The translations under genes were made by a program, and so were the position numbers. Below the pieces are notes generated by a model. The model saw only the letters and a list, made by a program, of their open reading frames with translations, searched no databases and had not been told where the DNA came from. From Acanthopleura granulata (taxonomy: Eukaryota; Mollusca; Polyplacophora; Chitonida; Chitonidae): a stretch of DNA of 64,000 bases. The stretch covers positions 310,001 to 374,000 of the forward strand of contig JABBOT010000029.1 of the NCBI GenBank assembly GCA_016165875.1. The letters run 5' to 3'. Numbering within the stretch: position 1 is the first letter of the stretch; each line of letters opens with the position of its first letter. Shown here piece by piece: positions 12,293 to 24,000 of the stretch.

Positions 12293-14069
12293 TGAACAGT
12301 GGAATATGGTTGTGGACCCATAGGTGTTGCCACCCCTTGCTGTAAATGTAATAAAACCAATGTACATGCTGTAAAATTTACGTCATCACCATGTGCTTAA
12401 AGTGTTGTTCATCTCTCTCATTTTGTTTACCAGTTGCAAAATATTTCAAAATATCCCTGATGAAAACATAGATGTGCACCATGTGAGGGGATTCAGTAGC
12501 CATTGCTCAGTGCTGTTGCCTGTAGATATTAACAATGTTGTTAGCCTGCTGCATGGTGATCTGGATTTGCCAGTAGTTATTAAATAAGTTGTTGAGGCAT
12601 AACATTCTATGTATATTTCTGTAGAAGACAGGCAGAAGTGTCTGCCAAGAATCTATGAATGCACTTTACCTGATGATTAGATGGCAATAGTTCTTGCTGT
12701 ATCAAACTGTTGGGTATACATTCAGCATGTATACAATGAAGCAAGCTGGTGTCCTTGCTACATGCACATAACCCAAACCTCAAGTGCAGGACTATACTGA
12801 CATGCCTGGACTGTTATGTTATGTATTTGCACACCGAGGTGTTACAGAATGCCATGCCAGACATTCCATGCACGTTGTTAAGAAATACAGACCTCTAGTG
12901 TACAACTCATATGCACTTAAACATATTTTATTCTCTTGTCAACAAACCAGTGTTTGAATGATGTTGCTAAAGGGTATGTTTTGTACAGTAACCACCAGGG
13001 CACCCAGGTGATCCCATGCCTGTGTAAAATTTAAAATAAAAGGATGAATGTGCATGTGTACCATTTTGTTCATTGAAGAACTCTTCCAAGAGTGGTTATA
13101 ATACACAAAAATGCCTTGCCAAATTCGTCACCCAACAATGAGAGTACAAACACTTCCAATAGAATGTGTCAAATCATGGAGTAACATAGTGTATTGATAT
13201 CTGTGTTCATACTTTGTATAAGAAGCAGTTTGGTGTTTTGTTTATGTAATGTTGGTTGATGAGTGAATTGTTCGAGTTGTATATTTCACATTTCGTAAAT
13301 GAATGATGTACATGTGATATAAGAAGAATGATGAAAACTAAAAATGCATGAGGTGAGTCTTTTACTTGCAGAAAATAAAAACATATTTAACATCAAAAAT
13401 TCTGCAAAGAAAATTGTGCATTGCTTGTATGCCCTTGAATGGCGTTGGTGTGCTAAATATGCATGATGTAATTGGGGCATTTCTGGTTTTGAGGGGCAAT
13501 GTTTTTGGCCAGTATACTGGATCAAACAGGTCTCCTGAAAGTGGCAAGAGCTTAATTTAGACTGCTTATTCGGTCCAAAATGGTCAGGTTGCATGGCAGT
13601 TATCCATTTTCGTCACATGGATGAGTTCGATTGGATGCAAACTAATCCTATCATAATTCAGTGTGGGTTTAGTACAGTTGATTGCTGTACAAAATGACAC
13701 ACTGCCAATATGATGTCACACATTAGGGGACATCAAGGGCAAATAAGCCTGTAGCGAATGCCAAGATACACAAAACTCAGCCTATCGGCCTTAAAAGAAG
13801 TATAATTTTAAAAAATCTTGCAAGCTTTATTCTTTAAATTATTTTGGCTCCATGTTTCAGATACCTGTAGGATATCCTGTGCCAATTTTGCATGATAAAA
13901 CTGATCAACTGGGACAGTTCACCATTAAATCATCAAGAAAAATCTGTATATATGTTAGGCATTAACTTCTGCTTGCCATTTTGATACCATTGTTCAGATG
14001 CATTACTATTGCCATTATTTTCTTGCCCAAAAAGTTTCAAGGAAAATGTACCAGAATATGTATGTTTTG
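12293..14069. other. No gene recognised
   Basis: Unique-looking AT-rich sequence with only short frames. No exon with a homologous domain, RNA gene or structured repeat was recognised. Confidence 0.4.
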
Positions 14070-14555
14070 TTTAAAGGGAAAGACCTCGTAAAAATTAACT
14101 TATAGTGAGTGAAAAGGTCATTAAAAACTGTATCTGAAAATAGCTTGACTGAATTTTTTAGATTTTATTTTCACCAAAATAAAAGTAGTCAAATGTTTTG
14201 ATTGTATGGTGAGTTTTATGGACCGTATTGATGATGTGGTTCACAATTGACGTCATGACGACTTCCCTCTGGCCTTAAAGCAGAAATTTAATTTCATATT
14301 AGTGTTTCCATACACAGGCAACCATTACAGGAGTACTCTTCACAAGAACAGGACTGAACATAAAGGTGTGCAAAACGTTGTGTGATGTCACTGGTGAACC
14401 ACATTATCAATAAAACCCACCATATTATCAAAATATTTGACTGTGTTTATTTTGGTGCAAAAAGCTGTAAAAATACAATGCAGGTATTTTCAGATACAGT
14501 TTTTAATGGTCTTTTCACTCACCCGAAGGTCATTTTTATGAGGTCTCCCTTTAAA
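14070..14555. mobile_element. MITE-like element with ~75-100-bp terminal inverted repeats
   Basis: The left end TTTAAAGGGAAAGACCTCGT and the right end GAGGTCTCCCTTTAAA are inverted copies. The match runs inward through GTGAGTGAAAAGGTCATTAAAAACTG and ATCTGAAAATA. The outermost TTTAAA or TTAA could be the target-site duplication. A diverged relative of the interior occurs at about 17640-17945, so it is a dispersed family. There is no coding capacity. Confidence 0.75.
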
Positions 14556-15769
14556 GACAAAGGGTGTGCCTGGGCAAAGGGGCATAGTCATAATGACGGA
14601 AAAATATCAAGCTGGATTGAAGTCTCAAGAAACATGCTCCCAGCTTATAGCTCCCGAATCTGTTGGCCAAGATAGCTTTTCCAAACAATGTATGTTTGTG
14701 CATGCAAATGAAGTTTCTACTGCTATTCCTTTGATGTGTTGCCAGTATGATAATTACTATGTCAGTGTGATTTATCCACAGCTTAGCCTCTGTCTGTGGT
14801 GAGAATATTTTGCCTCATGTAGCTACCAATTCTACCCAGATACTTCTAGTACACCATGTGTCACGAATTTGTGTCATGAGAACATGTATACAAGTATTTA
14901 CAACTCCTGTTACCATTGAAAGTTGCATGCTTTACCTTTGCAACTCTGATTTATCCTATCATAACATGACCCAGATTCTGGTACTGGTATTTTATTGGAG
15001 GATTTTGATTGCATGGATTTTGATGGGAAAATTATCCTTTTATTTCCTGACTGAAAGTTGGAGGTATACCATAAGAAAATGCAAACCTTATCATTGAAGA
15101 CAGTGTTCCTGACCAGTGCGTGTACCTCCTGTTTCCATTTCTTTGACCTCGATCTGTCACAATATGGAACTAAGGACTATCATTTCATTGCCTGAGTTGT
15201 TGGTATAAGAATCTCTCCATTGAGAAGTTCCAGCCGTACACATCCACTTCCTGGTACCATTTCTTCGACCATATTTTACCATCAGCGATTCAGTAATTTA
15301 GGGATGGGTTTCTAAATTATATGTTTTCTGTGAGCTGGTCGAAGATGACCACCCATGAAACCTTGTTCATTCTCTTGACAGAACATAAGATTACCTGTCC
15401 ATGTTACTGGCAGGGTACTCCTCCCTGAGGGATTAGAAACCTCAGAATACACACTAAAGCATTGATAAAAAGGCAATAAGTCCAGCACCATCACCTTTTG
15501 GTCATGTGTCAGGCTTTGTGAGTGCACACTTGTCACGTGTCTGGAGCCAGGCAGGTGATTAAAGCAGACTCAGTGGGTGAATTCCTCCAGGCAAAGAGAC
15601 TTGACCAATAAACTTAAAACAACACTGTTGTTAATTAAGTGAACCACTCTTGGACTTAAAACACAAATCAAAGATATACATTTCAATGTCCACACTGATT
15701 ATATGACTGTTTATTATCTGTGGACACATCCATCATTAGCGGTGATTATTTCTGTATACACTTTAGTAT

Positions 15770-17095
15770 CCCTTACAGACCTGAGGCATACACCTCAGCA
15801 TTAGGTGTAGATGTGGTGTATTTGGGGTGTACCCCTGAAGTACACCTCAGTGTGAGGTATAGATGAGGTGTAGGCCTCATCCATAATATCCAAGGTGTAC
15901 TTTACCTCACGTACACCTAGGTTGTGTTAACGATAATATGCCTGTTCCTTGAATACACCTCACTAACTTAGAAAGAAATGAACACCTGAGGTACATCTCA
16001 GATACTTCAAATTTAGATGATGTACCCTAGGTACACCTCAACAACTTACCAGTGGCTATTTTTTTAATTCTGTGAAGATGTACCTGAAAAACACCCCAGG
16101 CACTTTGAAAGTTTTAAAATAAGAGATAGGCTTTAAACAATATAAAAATTGCTTCAACCAAAATGGATATGAAGTACATACTACAGAAGAAGGCATAGCA
16201 CTCAATTTTGATCAAACAGCTAGAAAGTGTCATGTGCATGTATATCACTGTTGTTGTAAACCAGATGAGATTTACAAATACCACATGCAAAGAATAACTC
16301 ATAGGAACTTCCAAAATGATCTATAATTTATGCATCAAACATCAAAGTGATGTGAGCATCTTTTCTATTAAAATAAAACTGAAAGTGTACATTACATTTA
16401 ATATGAAATGTGGTGCCACCACTAAGCCTGCGCAGCAGATAGTTGGCAATCTCCATGCATAAAATTAACCTTCGGGCTTGCTCGGACAGGTGCTTGTAGG
16501 TTACATGATCAAGAGATTTCATGAGATATACTTTCAATATGGCGGTACCATGTGAACCTGGCTAAAAAATGATGAAAATCTGTCATTTAAGAACAATTCA
16601 GGTACTTATTTGTGTTTTATTCAATGCTAACATAGAAACAAGAAGCCTTAGGATGAATTAACCATAGGAATTGTTATGTTTGACACTTCGTATGTGACTG
16701 GGGAATGACTTTTTAGTTATCAGTCAAAAGTTGACCACTTCATTTTTTGAGACAGTAATGAGAATTCATTGACAGATTTGTCCACATCTCATATCGTTTT
16801 GCCAGCTTCGCGGGCTATGAGACATATAAACTTGCCAATAAGCACACCTAAGCTATACCTCAGATTCACGTAGTCTTTTCCAGGCTACACCTCAACTCAG
16901 GTGTGCTTGAGGTGTACTTGGGGTGCTAATTTACATAACTGGCACTACCTCAGATACACCCCTAGTATACCTCAAGTATACCTCAGATACACTTCAAAAC
17001 CATGTCTGGTACTATGTCATGCCTACACCTCAATAGTACACCTCAGACATACACCAAGTATACCTCTAGTACACCTGATAAGGTTAAGGGATACA
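15770..17095. mobile_element. Possible foldback element rich in AGGTGTAC/TACACCTCA motifs
   Basis: Two flanks, about 15780-16095 and 16845-17090, are packed with variants of GAGGTGTAC and TACACCTCA in both orientations. The core between them (about 750 bp) lacks them. The outer edges share TATCCCTTA in inverted orientation (near 15769 and 17088). This fits a non-autonomous transposon with subterminal repeats. The borders are approximate. Confidence 0.5.
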
Positions 17096-17639
17096 CTGTA
17101 GTAGGAAAATAAAGTAGCTAGGTGTCAAAACACTCACATACTGGAATGAATGTTTGAGGTCAACAATCACAAGACCTATTTCCCAATTTTACATAAATCT
17201 TCCAGGAGCAAAGAAAATATATTAAGTAATAAATTAGGATAACTTTATGCAAAGAGAAACTTTGGACAGTTTTCAGTGAAGACAAAGACACAAGAAATAG
17301 ATGAGTGCAATTGCACTTAAACTTGCCATGTTGTATTTCTCATGTTTTCTTTCTGTTTCTGGGCTGTTTAGTGTGGAGGAACAATGGTGTTGGAAAACAT
17401 TTTTTATCATGTTTATATAGAGAGATACATATGCATGTAATCTGAAGACATGACACACAGCAGATTCAAGTAATGTTTGGGCATTATTTCCAGGTCAGAG
17501 AGATAACACCTACACAGATGCCTGCTTATGTGCTAACGTGATACATGTGTGTATCTGCAATTAAAATAATAGAATTTGACTCTACGAACTGGCAAATTTG
17601 AATATTTGTATGATGGAACAACCTAACATCATGTTGTGC

Positions 17640-17945
17640 TGCAATTAAATGGAAAATCCCCAGAAAAATGAAGTTTAATATAGTGAGTAAAATACAAAAT
17701 AAAAGCAGTTAAATATTTTGATTCTGTGAAGGGTTTTACAGACCATATTGATAATGTGTCAATAGTGACACCACACCGACTTTTCTCTGGCCCAACAGCA
17801 GAGGTTTAATGTATTGTTGTATTTTCCATATGCAGGCAGACATCACAGGAGAACAGTTTACAAGAAAAATTTTTCTCAGCTGAACATAAAAGTGTGCATA
17901 AAGTTTTGTTGACCTGTCTGTTGACACACATTATCAATATGCGTT
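17640..17945. repeat. Diverged copy of the 14.07-14.56 kb repeat
   Basis: It shares an ordered series of short blocks with 14120-14420: ATTTTGATT, then ACAGACCATATTGATAATGTG, CTCTGGCC, CAGGAGAACAG, and GAACATAAAAGTGTGCA. The terminal inverted repeats are poorly preserved here. It is probably an older copy of the same MITE-like family. Confidence 0.6.
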
Positions 17946-20575
17946 TCAGCTATGTTCAGTGATTGCACTTAAAATGGCTCTCTTATATACAGAAAAATTA
18001 AGGCACCCCAAAGCTTCTCTGTGTGTATGATGCCATAGTGGGCTCAAGTCAAAATTAGAAATATTGTTACAAAAATTATTTAATGTGTATGAAGCCAGAT
18101 GTTAAAACTGTCATGACAGATTTGTGTATGTGTTTAACTTGAGGTGTTGTATACCATTATACTTTCTGAGACACAGGTAAGAATTTCAATAACCAATGAG
18201 ATTTTGATATAAATTGTGTACGTCACAATGATCTCGTCATTACATACTGTACAGCATGTGTGTCTATGCCCAAGACTGCTGTCATTGCATTGTCTTGTCA
18301 CAATTGTTTCCTCGTATGAACAGCATTGTGTGCATACAACATCATGTATGTCTACTCTGGACTATTATTTATAGTCCATAAGGATAGTAGCAACCTCTAC
18401 TTCTTGTACATATACAGTGTACATACAGAAGTGTGCTAGCATACTGTGGTCTGCTATTTTGTGCACACTGGTACACTTCAGGCAGACAGGTGGATGATCT
18501 TTTGGCTGGTGATGTGTATATGTGTTTTGGTTCAAGTGTTGGCAAGCTGCAGGCAATGGCGCATATGTCAGAAAGATTTTCTACCTTCTGTGCGTGTTGA
18601 AGACATCTGATTCCTGGTAAGAGCTGAGAAACCTTGGTCTTTTGATGGTGTTCTAAGTCGTTGTTGTGTATAACCTGTAGAGTTCCGCATAGTTCTTAAG
18701 TGGATCAGCTCTCCACTATGACTAGCAGTGATGGATGGGGGAGGGGCATGATGGATGATAACAAATGGGATGCAACTGTAAACTTCCTAAGACTTTGACC
18801 CTTGATACCATTTTATGTGTTTTCAAGTATTGTTTCCTTGTGGACTTAATTGTGTGGTGGGAGTAAAAAGTCATTACGAAGAGCCTGATCTTTTGTGGTT
18901 TAAAGAAAGGATAATTTCAACAAATTACTTGAATTTATCCTAAACCCTCAACTTTTTTTACATGCCTGAAGCCCTGCAAGAATTGCATTCTGCAATGTAG
19001 CATCATCTCTGTATTCAATTTTTGTATGTAGAAACTGCATTTGAAGTTCCTATTTCTTGTGCAGAAAGATTGTCAAATTTCAAACCGTGTTCTAATATAA
19101 TTGCAGAATATGAAGAATCAAGCTTAAGAATTAAGGATTCAATTTTTAGTTGTAATAGTGATGTTAGCATTACTCGACCAGCATGTGGCCATTGCATTGT
19201 GAACTATCCACTCAGGGTACACACAGTCTTATCCACTCAGGGTACACACTTGTCTTACAAGTTAAGGGTATCCTAATTCCTCAACCTTTTTGCAAAGTTA
19301 CATTAAATAGATTGGCCACTTTCAGGGTTTCACAAAAACTATAATTTTATCAGTCAACACAGAATGATGCCTTCAGAATATGCTTGAATAAACACCTAGC
19401 AAACGTGCAAAAAGGTTAAAGAATTAAAGTACATACTTGTCTTACAAGCTAAGGGTATACATTTGTCTTATCAGCTCAGGGTACACACTTTCCCTGTTGG
19501 CCTACATAAGTGTTTATGGTAGCTGGTGAGAAGGAAGGGCTTGAAGATGGACTGACAGTCTGAGTTAGGGGTCTGAAACAGGGCTAACTTACTCAAGATA
19601 ATCAGACCAGACGTGTTTTGTTAGGCACACCAGCCCCTTGTCGGTGAAGTCATTACATGGTCTAGGATAAGTACATGTCAAACTGATTCAGATCAGATTG
19701 TCATGTAACAGGATATGTCTGGATATCTAAATGTTGTTTGTGTTTATGTACCTGTCTGAAGAGGATAATTTTAATTTTATCTAGACCTTTCTCTTCCAGT
19801 TGCCAAGTAAATAAGTCATCTAGGAAGCATTGGTTATCACTGCTGTAAGCCTATTATGTGGGTAACTGAAAGACAAGTTCAATACATGTACACCCTAGCT
19901 GCTTTTGCCAAAAAGTTCCTGTATTACTCAGTATAAGTGCTAAATCAAGCCTCCTCCATGTGGAGCTTCTGAGTGACTCCACAGGAGTGGTAAATACTGA
20001 ACTTCTGAAATTGAAGGACTTCAGTTCTTTCTAGGATACCTGTATCTTAAAAATGAGCCATATGCGCAATGTTGATAATATGTATGCATCATGTTCATGG
20101 TCCGTTTTTGATTCTGAAAATATACAGCTAAAAAGGTACATAAATATAAAACTCCAGTAAGCATCTGGTGTTGTAAATTTGTATTTCATATATCAAAAAC
20201 AATTCACATCTCTAGGCTAAAGTGTATGCCTGCATCCTTCTGTATCCAAGCCTGAGTTTAAACCTTTACAGGATGAGAAGACGCCTTCCTGATAGGGCCG
20301 AAATTATGTCAGAAGTGATATTAAATCCTGTAACCAGCATGTTTCCATCCTGAGATGGAGTTTTTTCGGATTAAGTCTTGTGTAAGAATCATGATAATTT
20401 GCCTCTCAATTCAAAGTAAATTATCATAAATCAAAATGACACATTTACATGCTTATTTCAGGCAAGTAACATGCTGAAAATGTACATGTACCTAGAAAGG
20501 ATAATTTTAGTTGTATATATGATTTGTACTTCTGGGATCCAAATCCTTGTGATGTCATTGTGTCTTGAATTGCAG
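17946..20575. other. Probable first-intron or upstream sequence of the peptidase gene
   Basis: It lies just before the stalk exon, and the splice phase there (one base needed) shows an upstream exon exists. I looked for an exon ending in phase 1 with a hydrophobic anchor and could not support one. Near 19210-19500 short units containing CTCAGGGTACACAC and TTGTCTTACAAG repeat four or five times. Confidence 0.4.
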
Positions 20576-21019
20576 GTAACAATGATACAAATAGCAGCGA
20601 GTTATCAGATGGTAAATCCCAGGGCCACGTGTCCCAGTCCCTCCAAGACCCAGGCGCCTCAGCGATGGTACCCACCACCACCTCGCATTTCTCAACCCCC
20701 CTGGGCCAGACACCCATGCCCTCACCAGCCACGTCATCCGCCTCGAGCGCACCATTCCCATACCCATCTTCAGCACCAACAGGCACCCGCGACGATGCAG
20801 CGTCTGATCCAACCTCAGGCACAACGACTGCCAATCACACCATCTCACAGAGTGCATCACCAGCAGCAGACAGTGTTGACATGCCCAGCTCATCCCCGCC
20901 AACCCCCACAGCCGCAACGAAGCTCAGTGACTCTAACGCGTCGTATACCAGAGTTACGGGAAACACAGTTATGAAAAGTGGAATTGAGATCTGCCTTGAC
21001 CCTGACTGTGTGAAAGCTT
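20576..21019 (+). CDS. M13 peptidase exon 1 of those found: Ser/Thr/Pro-rich stalk and start of ectodomain
   Basis: Follows TTGCAG and ends before GTAAGT at 21020 (enters needing one base, leaves phase 1). It encodes 147 full codons. About 133 residues are rich in S, T, P and A, with possible N-glycosylation sites (NDT, NSS, NHT, NAS). It ends with [11 protein letters not shown], the usual first-Cys segment of M13 ectodomains. The exon is clearly more GC-rich than its surroundings. Typical NEP/ECE stalks are much shorter, so this mucin-like spacer would hold the enzyme away from the membrane (inference). Confidence 0.88.
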
Positions 21020-24000
21020 GTAAGTCATAGTTATGATATGACTGAGCTGTTGCCTATTCCCCAAGTCTTGTTCTTGATAGGGATATTTTGGCCACTGATG
21101 AGCACATGAGGTTAAAATCCTGGTTCTAAGTCTCTACAACTGGTAGACTGCCGTGGTTCACAATGTACCTATTTTGCTCTCTTAAACAGTGAGCATTTTT
21201 CACACTGAATTCATGGTGCTAATGTTAAAGGAAAACTTACATATATATTGGATTGAAGTGTTTAGAAGCGTAAAAACATGAATAAATGTGAATGTAGACT
21301 TCTGCACTTCGCATTTTGAACAGTGGTTTTTCAGTGTCAGTATGGTTGGCAAGATCCCACAAGTCTGACAGATTTGAAGATAAAAACTTCCAAACTTATA
21401 AATATATGTACAGGTACAATTGCAGAGCATTATAGAGCATTTTTTGCATAAAACGTGTGTATCCCTTTATGAGTCATCACCTTTGTGTAAAGGGTTCTAA
21501 GAATAAATTGCTTTTTCCTCCCGGCTGTCCACTCAATTTTATGCAGGGCATATGTCGTTATTTATTACATTTAAGATTCTCAACTCACACCAGGTGTGTA
21601 AATTGACCTGATCTAGGGCACTATCAGGTTATTTTTTTAGAAGTTGTCTGCCCTTGTGCATATTGCTCAAATTTGTGCGCAGACCCAGTTCCTCCCTTGA
21701 CTTGGTGTTCACCAACACGAACAGAGTGGTACAGATTGTAACCTCCCTCTTCTATGTTTGTTGCCATGCATATGTCCATGTCGATATTGAATGAAATGAT
21801 GTGTGTCTTTTTTTATATTTTCTTTCATTTGCATTTTATGTAGGTTGTGCATTTACACACAAGTGAACACATGTTTCTTAAAAACATATTAATACTGTGC
21901 AGTGGTGTGCTATATTTATATTTTTTGGGGGGTGGGGTGGGGATTGCAATCTCTGATTGCTTTCTTGGTGTGATAAATACTGATGATGATGCTTACAAGT
22001 GATCTATTATCTTCACATACACTCTACCTGTACAATATATATTGTAACCAAGTGCTTACTTTTTGATTGGAAAGAAAAATGAGATTCCACTGTAATTACC
22101 GTTTACACAAAAAGCAAATCTTTAGTATGTTTATTATAAGGTGTTTTGAAATCGATCAGTGTAGGTATTTTGGCCTGCTTTGATATGAAATTCTCCATAA
22201 CATAATACATTTTTCATTGTCAAAAGATGATGAGCTTAAAGTTCAAGTTGTTTCAGTTTCTTAGATTTTTTCACTTGCCATAACTTGTTTGGGCTTTTCC
22301 CCTTTAACAGCAGCTAGACTAATGTCCTCAATGAACACACATGCTGACCCTTGTGATGACTTCTTCGAGTATGCCTGTGGCACGTGGAACAAACTTAATG
22401 TCATTCCTGAAGACAAGCCTAGCTACAACACCTTTTCCAAACTCAGAGATGACCTCCAGGTGGTTTTAAAAGGTAAAATTAATTTTTCTGTCTTGACTAT
22501 TTTGACTGGATGCAACTTGTTTTATTTGATTTTTGTCATAACAGTCGAACAGTGGAGATGCATAAAGCCTACATATAGCATTGATACTAAAGTTATAACC
22601 TTTGTTAATATTTTTCTGGATTAGTTTTTGTAGTTAACTAAATCAATGTCATCAGCACATTCTGTACCAGGTGATACTCCAAAACATTGTGACTTTATTG
22701 CCTCTTTACTCAGTTTGGGCAGGTGATAATTTACATGTAAGGCAGTGTAGTTTGTCAGACTATTATGACCAGTCAAAGAACTGCTAGACATTTTACATGT
22801 ACCAAAGTCACAACAGTACCTAATTAGTTTATAATGAAATAAGTATGTAATCTACCAAATGTCTGAGAGTGATTATATAAAAAACTCAGACTGCCTCTAT
22901 TGTACATGTTCAGACTCACAGTGACGTATTCATCATGACAACGAGACGGTTACCCCTGGTTAAATAAACTTTGCACTGTCAAAGATTATATATAAACAGT
23001 GCCCTCTGCTAAAGGGACAAGTTATGATGATGCTGGAGAGTCAACTAGTAAGGACCTCTGATTCACGGTCACCCTCCATGTTACAGTTAGAATAAATGAA
23101 CTGTTGTTGACAACACAAGTGTTTCAGTTGTTCCATTGTGGTGACCACATAATGAACAATGACTACACAACTTAACGATTGACCATCCTGGTCAGAAGTA
23201 ATATATATATATATGACCGTACCTCTGATCATATTTGGTGAAGAACTTGAGTTTGTTGGCGAGATGATGAAACATCCAATATGTTTCAATCACTTTGTGT
23301 GATTACATATTACTCTGTTCATGTTGCAGAGTTACTGGAGGTACGGATATCACCAGATGAAGGTGAAGCAACTAAGAAGGCTAAATACCTATACCAGTCA
23401 TGTGTGAATGAAAGTAAGTTATGATTGGTCAAACTCAAGATCTTTGATCAGTTGTGGGTGTCCTACGATTCTCTGTGGTCTCAGTGGCTTCTACAAACAT
23501 TGTAGTGAAAAGCTTGTCAGGTCTGGCAGGCTCATTTAATTGTAAAAAATTGAAATTACCAAGAAGATAGGTTGAGAAGATCACTACATGCATAGAATTT
23601 CTACTATCTTGCAATATGCAATTATTAATATGCTTTTTACTCTAAAATTTCTGCAGGTGTTTAATAATTATCAACCTTTCCTCATGTAAAAGAACAAGAT
23701 TTGAAGCATAGACCTCTGGTAATCCATGAAAGTTTGATTCCTTTCTTTTTTTTTTCTTTTTATAAGTTTATTTGGAGTTTAACACCATATTCAAGTGTTC
23801 ATCATTTCACTTGCGTCCAGCTTTATGGTGGGAGGAAACTGCTAAGTGCTCGGGGTAACCCCACGATCATCAGCAGGTTGCTGGGAGACCTTCCCACAAA
23901 CACCATCGGAAGAGGAAGCAAGCATGAGTTGGATATGAACTGATTGTGCATTCATTATATGAAATGCATTAGTCTCGGTGCTTTATATGTAAACATGTCC

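Noticed and set aside
9050..12367. Very long open frames on both strands (up to about 540 codons)
   Set aside because: They are a by-product of a 24-bp, stop-free unit. Frames are open on both strands at once, frame breaks coincide with 23-bp units, and there is no flanking gene structure.
20471..20590. Hydrophobic frame just before the stalk exon as a possible membrane anchor
   Set aside because: Its reading frame does not match the frame of the stalk exon, and the TTGCAG acceptor shows that this stretch is intron.
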